Of a DNA stretch of 64,000 nt, positions 51,675 to 59,770 are shown piece after piece. How positions within the stretch are numbered: the stretch's first letter is position 1; each line of letters opens with the position of its first letter. This DNA comes from an uncultured Bacteroidia bacterium. Its GTDB lineage: Bacteria > Bacteroidota > Bacteroidia > Bacteroidales > F082. Made by a program: the position numbers and the translations under genes. Location of the stretch: NCBI GenBank assembly GCA_902774365.1, contig CACYHX010000005.1:62001-126000 (forward strand). Reading direction: 5' to 3'. The notes beneath the pieces are model-generated. The model saw only the letters and a program-made list of their open reading frames with translations, had not been told where the DNA came from and made no database searches.

Positions 51675-52583
51675 TTATGATCTCGAATGAATGTCCGTCA
51701 ATACCCAATCATGTTCCCCATTGGTGATGACGCTGCCGCAGTAGGCACATTGTCCCGACGAGGTGACCTCCGTGGGCGCACCGCAGTTCGGGCAATTGGT
51801 GATGGTGTTGCCCTTCTTGCCCGGGTCGGTCTTCACACCCGCCTTTCGGTTGAACACCATCTCGTATTTCATGTACCAGTCGCGGTTGGGATCGCTCTCC
51901 AGCACGTTCTTGGTCTCGTCGTCGATGACATAGTCACGCATCACAGCGTTGAGGTAGACCTTCAAGACCTCCTTGTCGCCATCCTGCTGGAAACTGTTGA
52001 GCGAGCAGTGCTTGATGGCGATTTTCTCCACCACGTTGGTCTTTTTCAAGCGGATGTATTCGTCTAGTTGTTGCTTGTGCTGGTTAAATAGGGTCTCGCT
52101 CTCGAAGGGGCGGATGGGCCTCCAGTCCTTGGCGGTCCAGGCCTCTTGTATCTTCATGAACACCTCGCGGGCGAAGCCGATGAACTTGTCGGACGAGAAG
52201 TTCGGGTCGATGGCGCGGATTTGCTCGGCCACCATGGCGGTATTGTCGAAGGTGAAGTCGTTTTCGGCCTGTTGGTTCACGTTGTTGTTAATATAGGTGG
52301 TGTCGGTGGACTGCTTCTTGGCCTTGCGTCTGCTGATGAGCACAAAGACGATGAGGATCACCAACACGATGAGGCCCATGGTGGGATTTTCGATCATCAG
52401 TCCGATGAGGTAGCCGATGAGGACACCCACGTCGCTGTCGCCGCCACCATAGTCACCGCCCCCCGAGGAATAGCGGTTGTTGTTGCCCACATCGGCGATG
52501 GCCAAGTTGCAGCATATCAAGGCCACAACCATCAAAAGAAAAGGTAAATATTTCTTTAATATACTGAAATTCAGTTTTTTCAT
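51675..52583 (-). CDS. Tim44-like-domain membrane protein with zinc ribbon
   Basis: 302 residues. An N-terminal hydrophobic segment (YLPFLLMVVALICCNLAIA) and a second one (TMGLIVLVILIVFVLISRRKAKK, about 70-92) flank a Gly/Asp-rich stretch. Residues about 115-245 look like a Tim44/NTF2-like domain (KFIGFAREVFMKIQEAWTAKDWRPIRPFESETLFNQHKQQLDEYI). The C-terminus is a zinc ribbon (CPNCGAPTEVTSSGQCAYCGSVI). The role is unknown. It lies upstream of the SPFH gene on the same strand, separated by 103 bp with an AT repeat and the family E palindrome. Confidence 0.75.
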   Translation of the reverse strand: MKKLNFSILKKYLPFLLMVVALICCNLAIADVGNNNRYSSGGGDYGGGDSDVGVLIGYLIGLMIENPTMGLIVLVILIVFVLISRRKAKKQSTDTTYINNNVNQQAENDFTFDNTAMVAEQIRAIDPNFSSDKFIGFAREVFMKIQEAWTAKDWRPIRPFESETLFNQHKQQLDEYIRLKKTNVVEKIAIKHCSLNSFQQDGDKEVLKVYLNAVMRDYVIDDETKNVLESDPNRDWYMKYEMVFNRKAGVKTDPGKKGNTITNCPNCGAPTEVTSSGQCAYCGSVITNGEHDWVLTDIHSRS

Positions 52584-52682
52584 ATCAAAATCAACTATCC
52601 AGTTTGTGAGTTATCATTCTACAAAAATAATAAAAAGTTTGGAAATTGCATAATATATTGCCGAAAAATGCGAAAAATGTCC

Positions 52683-52691
52683 TATTTTTGC
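52683..52691 (+). promoter_or_regulatory. -7 box (TATTTTTGC) of tRNA-Val
   Basis: It lies 14 bp before the mature tRNA 5' end. Confidence 0.65.
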
Positions 52692-52705
52692 AGCCTCTAA
52701 TCCTT

Positions 52706-52780
52706 GGGAGCTTAGCTCAGTTGGTTCAGAGCATCGCCCTTACAAGGCGGGGGTCGTTGGTTCGAGTCCAACAGTTCCCA
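52706..52780 (+). tRNA. tRNA-Val (anticodon TAC)
   Basis: 75 nt. The acceptor GGGAGCT pairs with AGTTCCC (one G-T). The anticodon loop CTTACAA gives TAC between stems TCGCC and GGCGG, and the T-arm is TTGGTTCGAGTCCAA. CCA is not encoded. Confidence 0.95.
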
Positions 52781-52794
52781 CAAGATTTCAAATC

Positions 52795-52823
52795 AACCCA
52801 CTGCTTTTCAGTGGGTTTTTTTT
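52795..52823 (+). terminator. Terminator after tRNA-Val
   Basis: AACCCACTG/CAGTGGGTT stem with loop CTTTT and an eight-T run. Confidence 0.85.
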
Positions 52824-52844
52824 GACCACTGAAAATTTCGTCAG

Positions 52845-53489
52845 ATGCCGTCGTCTATCAAACAATCTTCAAACAGAATCTGTTACATGATCCTCCCCGA
52901 GGGCATCAGGAAGGATTTGGATGTCGGGCTGAATGGATTGGCTGAGAAATACGGTGTTTCCCTTGTCGTGATTGACCATGTCGATTGGAACGATGACTTG
53001 ACACCGTGGCCGGCGGTAGGCGTGTTCAAGAAAGCGAAGCCATTTGGAGGGAAGGCAGCTGCCTTTCTCGACAAACTGGCCAATGAGGTCGTCCCTAAGA
53101 CCGAACAGGATTTGGGTATAGAGGGCGCCGAAAGAACGCTCTTGGGCGTTTCGCTGTCGGGTTTGTTTGCGGTATGGTCGGCTTTCAATGCCGATACCTT
53201 TGCCAACATCATCAGCATCTCCGGGTCGCTATGGTATGATGGCTTGGTGGAGTGGATGGAAACACAAATGCCCTCGCCTCGGGTGGAAAAGGTTTGTATG
53301 TTGCTCGGCGAGAAGGAGAAGAACGCCAAGGACAAAAGGATGGCGACAGTGGAGGAATGCACCCTCGCTGCCGCCAACCTCATAAAAGAGAAAACCAGAG
53401 CCTCTGTTACCTTCGAGTTGGTTGAAGGAACCCATTTCTCACCGATTATGCCCAGGTTGGAGCGGGCGTTTGAGGTGGTGTTTGGATAG
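52845..53489 (+). CDS. Alpha/beta-hydrolase-fold esterase (YieL/EsteraseD-like)
   Basis: 214 residues. The nucleophile elbow is GVSLSG with probable catalytic Ser103. A strand SLVVIDHVDWND lies before the oxyanion region, and the likely catalytic His is in EGTHFSPIMPRLERAF near the C-terminus. It has no signal peptide, so it is probably cytosolic. The protein is shorter than typical enterochelin-esterase-like proteins, keeping only the core. It lies directly downstream of tRNA-Val and before a terminator, with no obvious operon partners. The substrate is unknown. Confidence 0.8.
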   Translation: MPSSIKQSSNRICYMILPEGIRKDLDVGLNGLAEKYGVSLVVIDHVDWNDDLTPWPAVGVFKKAKPFGGKAAAFLDKLANEVVPKTEQDLGIEGAERTLLGVSLSGLFAVWSAFNADTFANIISISGSLWYDGLVEWMETQMPSPRVEKVCMLLGEKEKNAKDKRMATVEECTLAAANLIKEKTRASVTFELVEGTHFSPIMPRLERAFEVVFG

Positions 53490-53490
53490 A

Positions 53491-53520
53491 AAAAAATGGC
53501 TGCAAACGCAGCCATTTTTT
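53491..53520 (+). terminator. Terminator after the esterase gene
   Basis: AAAAAATGGCTGC-aaac-GCAGCCATTTTTT, A/T-rich on both sides, so possibly bidirectional with the gene ending at 53666. Confidence 0.85.
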
Positions 53521-53527
53521 AGTTATC

Positions 53528-53556
53528 AGTTGTTCAGTTGTTCAGTTGTTCAGTTG
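53528..53556. repeat. Octamer repeat (GTTGTTCA)n
   Basis: Three and a half units of the same octamer family as 50107 and 62588. Confidence 0.8.
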
Positions 53557-53580
53557 ACGCTTCGCGTCATTGACTACGTC

Positions 53581-53620
53581 GAATCTTCGATTTGCGAGGA
53601 ACGAAGCAAATCGAAGATTC
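53581..53620. repeat. Inverted repeat (GAATCTTCGATTTGC, 15-bp arms)
   Basis: Perfect arms 53581-53595 and 53606-53620 with loop GAGGAACGAA. It lies between two convergent genes and may act in RNA stability or as a dispersed element. Confidence 0.75.
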
Positions 53621-53665
53621 AACGGAGTTAATCTAGGGACGGGACTTGAGTTGTTCTGTTGTCAG

Positions 53666-55531
53666 TTAACGGTTCACCACGATTTTGCGGGTGACGGTCT
53701 TCCCGTCCTTCGTCAGGCCTTGGACGATGTAGAAGCCCGTGGACAGCTCTTCGAGGCTCTTGTTGGCAAGGGCCTGTCCCTTTGCATTGTAGATGTTCGT
53801 GACGGTGACGATTTCCTCGTCTGTGTTTTCCGGGATGCCAGTCACTTCCACGAAGACGAAGTCTTGGCCGTCGGGGGTGAGGGCATAATCCGACTCGCAG
53901 TCATCGTAGACAGCGGTGAGCTGGTACATGTAGTCGCCCATGCCGGTCTCGTCATAGTAGTCCGTGGCTTCGCCGTCAATCTCGATGATGTCGACGTCTT
54001 TCGTGTAATTGGTACGGTAGAGGTTGTAGTGTAGGGGCGAGGTCTCGGGGGCCGTCCATGTCAGCCTGACGCCAAAGGCTTCAGCTTCCATGTCGTAGGC
54101 ATACTCGCCTTCAAGGTTCTCGGGGGCGAGGCAGGTGGTGGGGATGACGGGGTCGATGGGTCCCATGGTGCCGTCGGGACCGATGTTTTGTCCGTAGAGG
54201 CCGCCTGAGGCAGCGTTCACCCAGGTCACGATGTTTTGTCCGAGGTGGAAGCCGGTGGAGATGTCGCAGAAGTTTCTGCTAAAATAGTTGGAACTTAAGG
54301 TCTTGTTCCATAATACATTGCCGTCCATGTCCATGCCGATGGCTTCCACTGAGGTAAAGTAGGAGTTCTCGTGGCTGCTTTTTTCATATATCACGACAAA
54401 GCCGCTGCCGTCTTCAAAAGCGTCGACTTGAAGGCTGGAATAATCCACCCCTTGGTAGTCGGCCACCAGATAGCCTTCGTCCCAAACCCTTTCGCCAGCG
54501 GAGTTGATTCGGTTGACGTAGATCTTGTCGTTGGATTGCGTGTAGGAATCGGATTGTTCATAAGTGATGATGAGGTCGTGGCTTACCGGGTCGACGGTGG
54601 CGTAGGCGTTACGATAGTAATGGGCAGGATCTGAGGAGTGTACGGCGCAGCCATCGGGGTTGTGGATGGTGGTGGCGCCGTTGCCGTCGTAGTGGAACAC
54701 GTAGGTGTTGAACACGCCGCCGATGCCTGAGTGCCAGATGTAGGCATAGCCACCCCCCATGCCGTCAGGCACCACATAATGGATGTAGGTGACTTGGAAG
54801 CTCTGCGAGGCCATCAGCTGGACTTCGGGGCCGACTTGTACGCCGTCTTTGGTGTAGCCCACGACGTAGATTTCCTTGTCCGTATAGAAATCGCTGCCGG
54901 TTTTCTCGTAAGTGAGGAACACGATGTTGTCGATGCCGAGGGTCATCTTTCCGTATCTGGCAATAGCTCCTGGAGCTTCTATGGTGATGGTGGGATACAA
55001 CGATCCGCTGGCTTTGACGTATTGCATATAGAGCCGTTGGTAGTCACAGCCCAAGGCCCACACGCCGCCGTCGTCGCCGGCGATGACCTCGGCACGGGAG
55101 AAGCCCTGGCCGTCGAATAGCACGACGCCTTGCTCGCCCCAGGCAAAGCTGCCGTCGGCGTTGATTTTGACGGCTATGGTCTGACCGTCATAGTTGGCGA
55201 AACAGCTCACCACGGCATTGTCGGCGGTGATGGCCATGGAATAGCCGTCGCTCGACGAGCCGAAGGTGTGGCCGGTGATGCGGATGCCGTTGTCGCCCCA
55301 TTGCGGCGTGCCGTCGAAGGTGAGGCGTTGCAGCGAAGGGCCGTAGCCGTTGCTGCCGCTTGAGGTCCATTGCATGTAGGTGTCGCCAGTGGCCTCGTTA
55401 GTAGCCATATAAATGTCTCTGCCATAGGATTCACAGTTGGCAATAAAGGTGTTGTTTGCAGGGTCGTTGACCCATTGGGCTTGCAGAGTCAATGCAGCCA
55501 ATGAGAAAACAAGAACTAATAGCTTTTTCAT
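53666..55531 (-). CDS. Secreted beta-rich protein with T9SS sorting domain, paralogue 1
   Basis: 621 residues with signal peptide LLVLVFSLAALTLQAQ. The mature start QWVNDPANNTFIANCESYGRDIYMAT is shared with the next gene. Repeated strands such as DGTPQWGDNGIRIT and NADGSFAWGEQGVVLFDG suggest a beta-propeller or FlgD/PKD-like repeat body. An FN3-like module follows (LEGEYAYDMEAEAFGVRLTWTAPETSPLHYNLYRT, about 475-510). The C-terminus (VTVTNIYNAKGQALANKSLEELSTGFYIVQGLTKDGKTVTRKIVVNR) is a T9SS signal. It is probably at the cell surface; the ligand is unknown. Confidence 0.85.
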   Translation of the reverse strand: MKKLLVLVFSLAALTLQAQWVNDPANNTFIANCESYGRDIYMATNEATGDTYMQWTSSGSNGYGPSLQRLTFDGTPQWGDNGIRITGHTFGSSSDGYSMAITADNAVVSCFANYDGQTIAVKINADGSFAWGEQGVVLFDGQGFSRAEVIAGDDGGVWALGCDYQRLYMQYVKASGSLYPTITIEAPGAIARYGKMTLGIDNIVFLTYEKTGSDFYTDKEIYVVGYTKDGVQVGPEVQLMASQSFQVTYIHYVVPDGMGGGYAYIWHSGIGGVFNTYVFHYDGNGATTIHNPDGCAVHSSDPAHYYRNAYATVDPVSHDLIITYEQSDSYTQSNDKIYVNRINSAGERVWDEGYLVADYQGVDYSSLQVDAFEDGSGFVVIYEKSSHENSYFTSVEAIGMDMDGNVLWNKTLSSNYFSRNFCDISTGFHLGQNIVTWVNAASGGLYGQNIGPDGTMGPIDPVIPTTCLAPENLEGEYAYDMEAEAFGVRLTWTAPETSPLHYNLYRTNYTKDVDIIEIDGEATDYYDETGMGDYMYQLTAVYDDCESDYALTPDGQDFVFVEVTGIPENTDEEIVTVTNIYNAKGQALANKSLEELSTGFYIVQGLTKDGKTVTRKIVVNR

Positions 55532-55567
55532 GTTGTTATAATTGTTGATTAAGTTATACTGAATGTT

Positions 55568-55638
55568 TAGCTGTCAGCAATCAGCAATCAGCTTTCAACA
55601 ACTGATAGCTGATTGCTGACGGCTGATGGCTGATAGCC
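55568..55638. repeat. Hairpin-forming AGCTGAN heptamer repeat, copy 2
   Basis: Left half TCAGCAATCAGCAATCAGC and right half CTGATAGCTGATTGCTGACG are inverted heptamer runs between the two paralogous T9SS cargo genes. Confidence 0.8.
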
Positions 55639-55672
55639 AATTAAATTATAAGTACTAGACAGGCTCATCTTC

Positions 55673-57532
55673 TTATTTCAAGACTTTCTTTACTATGGTT
55701 TTTCCTGAGCTTGTAAGCCCGATGACGGCGTAGATGCCAGGTGTCAACGCGTTGATGTCCTTTGTGTTGAAAAACTGTCCTTTGAGGCTGTAGATGCCCG
55801 TGACGGTGACGATTTCCTCGTTTTCCATTTCTTCAACTGCATCTAGATCCAGAATCATGACATAATCGTCGCCGTCGGGAGTGAGGGAGAACTCGGATTC
55901 ACAATGCTCATACACAGCGGTAAGCCTAAAGATGTTTTCCAGATAAGGCAAGGACTCCGCAAAGTATGAGGTGCTTTCTGGTCCAATCTCGATGACTTCT
56001 TTGCTGATGCCGTCACAATAGAGGTTGTAGTGGAGCGGGAGCGTCTCGGGAGCGGTCCAAGTGAGCGTGACCCAGGTGGAAAGCGTCTCTTGGTGATATA
56101 CGCCTTCACCCTCGAAGTCGGTCGGCGGGTTGCAAGGCAATGAGGGTATTGGCGTTACCTCTCCCATGCTGCCGTCCCAACCGAGGTTCTGCCCATAGAG
56201 GCCGCCGTCTTGCGCATTGACCCATGTCACGATGCATTGCCCCTCATGGAATCCCGTGGAGTTCTCGGTGCCGGTCTTGGAATAGGGGTTGCTGCACACC
56301 TGGGTGCTCCATGTCATGTTGCCGTCCGTGTCAAGGCCAAAGGCCTCGATGGTCTGTGCGTTTGCGCCAGGAACGTCTTGATGGTAGGTCACAGCGAAGC
56401 CGTCGCCGAGTTCGAGGGCGTCGATACGAGGGCCGTAGAAGTGTTGTGTCCCGTTGTCGAGCAAGAGGATGCCATCACCCCAAGGCTTTTCTCCCGTCAT
56501 GGTGATACGGTTGACACAGAGCCTGTATTGTGTCTGCGAGTAAGCCTCGGTCTGACGGTACACCATCACCAGGTCATGGGTGAGTGGGTCGATGGTGGGG
56601 TAGGCGTTGAGGTAGAAATTGCTGGGGTCGGGGGAGTGTACGGGTATTCCATTGGGTTCGGTGATGGTCGGCGTGCCGGTTTCATCGAAATGGGTGACGT
56701 AGATGTTGTAGACGCCGCCGATGGCGTTGTGCCATTGATACACGTAGGCACCGCCCAAGCCGTCGGGGATGGCGTAGTGGACGTAGCCCGACCCGATGGT
56801 CTGTAGTCCAAGCAACACGGTCTCGGGAAGGACCTGCTCGCCGTTTTTGTTGTATTTTTTGACGCAGATTTCCTTGTTGTAATTGGTGTAGCCTTGTAGG
56901 GTCTGCTTTGCATAAACGACAAAGACGCCGTTGCTGGAGGGAATCAGGATGCCGTTGGTACATTTCTTCCCCGGGGCAGAGAGGGTGGACATGGGCCCCA
57001 GCGTGCCATCGGCGTAGACATATTGAAGGAAGGTGCTGTCCATGTCGGTGCCCAACGCCCAGAAGTCGCCGTCTTTGTCGGCAAGCAGTTCGGAACGTCC
57101 GCCGCCCTCGCCACCGAAGAGCATCATGCCGTCGGTGCTCCAGGGCGTGCTGCCGTCGGGGTTGACTTTCACCACCCAGTGCTGGGCGTCAGCGGTGCGA
57201 AACATGCTGACGACGGCGCCGTCGGTGGTGGCGGCAAGGGCATAGCCCGGCGACCAAGTGGCCAGGTTAGGCGTGGTGACGCGAACGCCATCCCTGCCCC
57301 ATTGCTTGTAGCCTTGGTAATCGACATATTGCAGTTTGGGTGACCATCCGTTTTCCGACATGCTCAGCCATTGCACAAAGGTGCCGCCCTCCGGTGAGGT
57401 GGCGACAAGAAGCTCGGCCGAACTGTTGTCGCAATTGGCCACTAAAGTGTTCGTCATAGGGTCGTCGACCCACTGGGCTTGCAGCACAAAGAAGCTCGCC
57501 ATAGCCATAAGGAGTAGCGATAGTTTTTTCAT
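55673..57532 (-). CDS. Secreted beta-rich protein with T9SS sorting domain, paralogue 2
   Basis: 619 residues from the ATG at 57532, with signal peptide LSLLLMAMASFFVLQAQ. The mature N-terminus QWVDDPMTNTLVANCDNSSAELLVATS parallels its neighbour at 53666, as do NPDGSTPWSTDGMMLFGG and the FN3-like segment STWVTLTWTAPETLPLHYNLYC. It ends with a T9SS-like VTVTGIYSLKGQFFNTKDINALTPGIYAVIGLTSSGKTIVKKVLK. The two genes are clearly tandem duplicates, diverged throughout. A TAATTTTGC box at 57561-57569 serves as promoter. Confidence 0.85.
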   Translation of the reverse strand: MKKLSLLLMAMASFFVLQAQWVDDPMTNTLVANCDNSSAELLVATSPEGGTFVQWLSMSENGWSPKLQYVDYQGYKQWGRDGVRVTTPNLATWSPGYALAATTDGAVVSMFRTADAQHWVVKVNPDGSTPWSTDGMMLFGGEGGGRSELLADKDGDFWALGTDMDSTFLQYVYADGTLGPMSTLSAPGKKCTNGILIPSSNGVFVVYAKQTLQGYTNYNKEICVKKYNKNGEQVLPETVLLGLQTIGSGYVHYAIPDGLGGAYVYQWHNAIGGVYNIYVTHFDETGTPTITEPNGIPVHSPDPSNFYLNAYPTIDPLTHDLVMVYRQTEAYSQTQYRLCVNRITMTGEKPWGDGILLLDNGTQHFYGPRIDALELGDGFAVTYHQDVPGANAQTIEAFGLDTDGNMTWSTQVCSNPYSKTGTENSTGFHEGQCIVTWVNAQDGGLYGQNLGWDGSMGEVTPIPSLPCNPPTDFEGEGVYHQETLSTWVTLTWTAPETLPLHYNLYCDGISKEVIEIGPESTSYFAESLPYLENIFRLTAVYEHCESEFSLTPDGDDYVMILDLDAVEEMENEEIVTVTGIYSLKGQFFNTKDINALTPGIYAVIGLTSSGKTIVKKVLK

Positions 57533-57560
57533 AATGACATTTTTGTCGGTTTTTCTTGCC

Positions 57561-57569
57561 GCAAAATTA
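57561..57569 (-). promoter_or_regulatory. -7 box (TAATTTTGC)
   Basis: The minus-strand box lies 29 bp before the ATG at 57532. Confidence 0.5.
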
Positions 57570-57605
57570 TAAAAAATCGTTTCTTTGCAATCAAATTGAT
57601 ACGTT

Positions 57606-57944
57606 ATGGACGAAAAATTCACTCCTGAGGAGCAAACCGCGGTGGCCAATGTGCTTTACAACCTGGTTCATGCCGACTTCAATGACCATGCGGGCGAGGA
57701 CGACTGCCTCAAAGCCTGTTTCGACGAATTGGGGTTTGATGCCAAAGGCTTCGTTCCTACGCCAAAAAGCGAACTGCCGGCGCAGGCCTACGAGATGCTG
57801 AAGAAGATGCCCATGGTGAAAAAACGCACCTTCTCGTGTATGATGACGCAAATCGCCCGTTCCGACGGCCATTTCGGCCCTCGAGAACAGGCCTTCGTGA
57901 AGGAGATCCTCGACTACTGCGACGTCCCGTTCGTCCAGAAATAA
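57606..57944 (+). CDS. Small TerB-like helical protein
   Basis: 112 residues, helical and acidic. It has EQTAVANVLYNLVHADFNDHAGEDDCLKACFDELGF and a later SCMMTQIARSDGHFGPREQAFVKEILDYCDVP. The paired acidic segments AGEDD and RSDGHFGPRE resemble the metal-binding helices of TerB-type proteins, but the match is weak. It is divergent from the T9SS paralogue. A hairpin of the GTAGAGACG family follows at 57949-57976. Confidence 0.65.
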   Translation: MDEKFTPEEQTAVANVLYNLVHADFNDHAGEDDCLKACFDELGFDAKGFVPTPKSELPAQAYEMLKKMPMVKKRTFSCMMTQIARSDGHFGPREQAFVKEILDYCDVPFVQK

Positions 57945-57948
57945 AAAA

Positions 57949-57976
57949 GTAGAGACGCGGCACGCCACGTCTCTAC
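57949..57976. repeat. GTAGAGACG/CGTCTCTAC hairpin (family E copy 2)
   Basis: 9-bp arms 57949-57957 and 57968-57976 around a 10-nt loop, with an A-run before it. It may terminate the preceding gene. Confidence 0.75.
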
Positions 57977-58027
57977 AATTCTCAATTGTCAATTGTCAAT
58001 TATCAATTATCAATTGTCAATTCTCAA
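57976..58027. repeat. Heptamer repeat (TCAATTG/CAATTAT)n, 3' of the MFS gene
   Basis: Seven consecutive 7-bp units built on CAATTG or CAATTAT, touching the stop codon of the MFS gene at 58028. Confidence 0.9.
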
Positions 58028-59641
58028 TTATTTAATGTTCGGTTCCTCCAAACCAAGGTGTCTCTTGGCGTCGACACGCTTCAGGATGATGCCGATGATG
58101 AGGGCGGCAACACCGAGGCAAGCCAACATGACGAGCGGCCACGTGTAGTTGAGGGCCACCGGGTCGGTGACACCGGGGTTGGTGTTTTCGAGGACCTTAC
58201 CGATCAGCAGCGGGAAGAGCCACAAGCCGATGTTCTGGATCCAGAAGATGAGGGCGTAGGCCGAACCGATGATCTTTTCGTCCACCAGCTTCGGCACGCT
58301 CGGCCACAAGGCGGCAGGCACCAGCGAGAACGAGGCACCCAGCACCAGGATGGTCACATAGGCCACGACGACGCCACCGACGGCATTACCCTTGAACATG
58401 GGCAGGATGAAGGCGAAGGTGAGGTGGCAGATGATGAGCAGCAACGAGCCGATCATCAGCATCGAAGCGGCTTTACCCTTGTTGTCGACATAGCTGCCGA
58501 GGATGGGCGTGATGGCCACGGCCAGCAGCGGGAACACGGCGAAGATGGTCTCAGCGGTGCCACGCATGTAGCCCATGTAGCAGTACACCACCAGGGCGAC
58601 GATGGCGATACCCATCAAACCGAACTTCAGGCTCTTTTTCTTCGAGAAGTTGCTGGCAAACGAGCAGACGGCCACCACGAGCATGATGATGTATTGCACG
58701 ATGGTGACGCTGTCGCCGGCCCAGAACGAACCAGCGGCGGGCTCGGTCAGCGTCAGGTTGCACTGCAGCATGTTGACGGCGTATTTCTGGAAGGGGAAGA
58801 TGGCGCTATAGTACAGCACGCAGAGCAAGGCGACGAGCCAGAAACCAAGGCTCGACAAAATCTTGCCGATGTCGCTGACCTTGAACGGGTCGTCTTTCTC
58901 TTCGGCTTCGCCAGTCTGAGCGTCGAGTTTCTTGTCCATGAAGAAGTAGACGACGAACATGATAAGGGCGATGCAGAGCAGCACCACGCCGAAGGCCACG
59001 GAACGGCTCACGTTGATGGAGCCACCGAGCTTGGCGAAGTAAGGCGAGAAGATCATGCAGGTGGCCACACCCAGACGGGCCAAAGCCATCTCGGAACCCA
59101 TGGCCAGAGCCGTCTCACGACCCTTGAACCACTTCACGATACCACGGCTCACGGTGATACCAGCCATTTCGGTGCCGCAGCCGAAGATCATGAAGCCGAT
59201 GGCGGCCATCTTGGCGGAGGCAGGCATGCCACGATAGAAGGGCGACACACCCAACTCGTCGAAGACTGGGATGTAGTTAAGGTTGTTGTTGAACCAGGCC
59301 TCAAGGCCGCTGCCCATGAACGACTCGCTGATGGCGTAGTACTTAATCAAGCCACCGACGAGCATCACGGCGCCCGAGAGGACGGCGGTGAAACGCACAC
59401 CCATTTTGTCGAGGATGATACCGGCGAAGATGAGGAAGAACACGAAGACGTTCAGGAAGGTCTCAGCGCCCTGCATGGTGCCGAAGGCGAGGCTGTCCCA
59501 GCCGCGTTCGGTTTGCATCAGGTCCTTGATGGGGGACAGGATGTCCATGAAGATGTAGGCGCAAAACATGGCCAAGGCCAAGAGCAGCAAGGCAATCCAC
59601 CTCATGGTGGGGTTGTCTCTCAATGTGAGTTTTTCTGTCAT
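58028..59641 (-). CDS. Major facilitator superfamily transporter
   Basis: 537 residues with about 12 hydrophobic segments, for example RWIALLLLALAMFCAYIFM, FLNVFVFFLIFAGIIL, SIGFGVV-type helices in the middle, ILVLGASFSLVPAALW and PLVMLACLGVAALIIGIIL. The MFS motif-A-like loop is GIILDKMGVRF. The charged cytoplasmic loop DKKLDAQTGEAEEKDDPFK divides the two halves. The closest general type is the MFSD1/nitrate-sugar group; the substrate is unknown. It is monocistronic, ending in a heptamer repeat. Confidence 0.85.
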   Translation of the reverse strand: MTEKLTLRDNPTMRWIALLLLALAMFCAYIFMDILSPIKDLMQTERGWDSLAFGTMQGAETFLNVFVFFLIFAGIILDKMGVRFTAVLSGAVMLVGGLIKYYAISESFMGSGLEAWFNNNLNYIPVFDELGVSPFYRGMPASAKMAAIGFMIFGCGTEMAGITVSRGIVKWFKGRETALAMGSEMALARLGVATCMIFSPYFAKLGGSINVSRSVAFGVVLLCIALIMFVVYFFMDKKLDAQTGEAEEKDDPFKVSDIGKILSSLGFWLVALLCVLYYSAIFPFQKYAVNMLQCNLTLTEPAAGSFWAGDSVTIVQYIIMLVVAVCSFASNFSKKKSLKFGLMGIAIVALVVYCYMGYMRGTAETIFAVFPLLAVAITPILGSYVDNKGKAASMLMIGSLLLIICHLTFAFILPMFKGNAVGGVVVAYVTILVLGASFSLVPAALWPSVPKLVDEKIIGSAYALIFWIQNIGLWLFPLLIGKVLENTNPGVTDPVALNYTWPLVMLACLGVAALIIGIILKRVDAKRHLGLEEPNIK

Positions 59642-59650
59642 AATTATTGA

Positions 59651-59683
59651 TTTAAAGATTTAAAATTCAAAGATTCAAAGATT
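59651..59683. repeat. Octamer repeat (AAAGATTC)n
   Basis: Degenerate AAAGATTT then AAAGATTC units, the complement of the family at 12814-12865. Confidence 0.75.
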
Positions 59684-59767
59684 GGCTTTCAGCATTCAGC
59701 CGTCAGCAATCAGCTTACTTATTCGTGAGTTCAGGCTGATAGCTGATAGCTGACAGCTGATAGCTAT
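59684..59767. repeat. Hairpin-forming AGCTGAN heptamer repeat, copy 3
   Basis: TCAGC units on the left and GCTGATAGCTGATAGCTGACAGC on the right, with TTATTCGTGAGT in the loop. It lies between the MFS promoter region and the M16 stop codon. Confidence 0.8.
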
Positions 59768-59770
59768 CTA

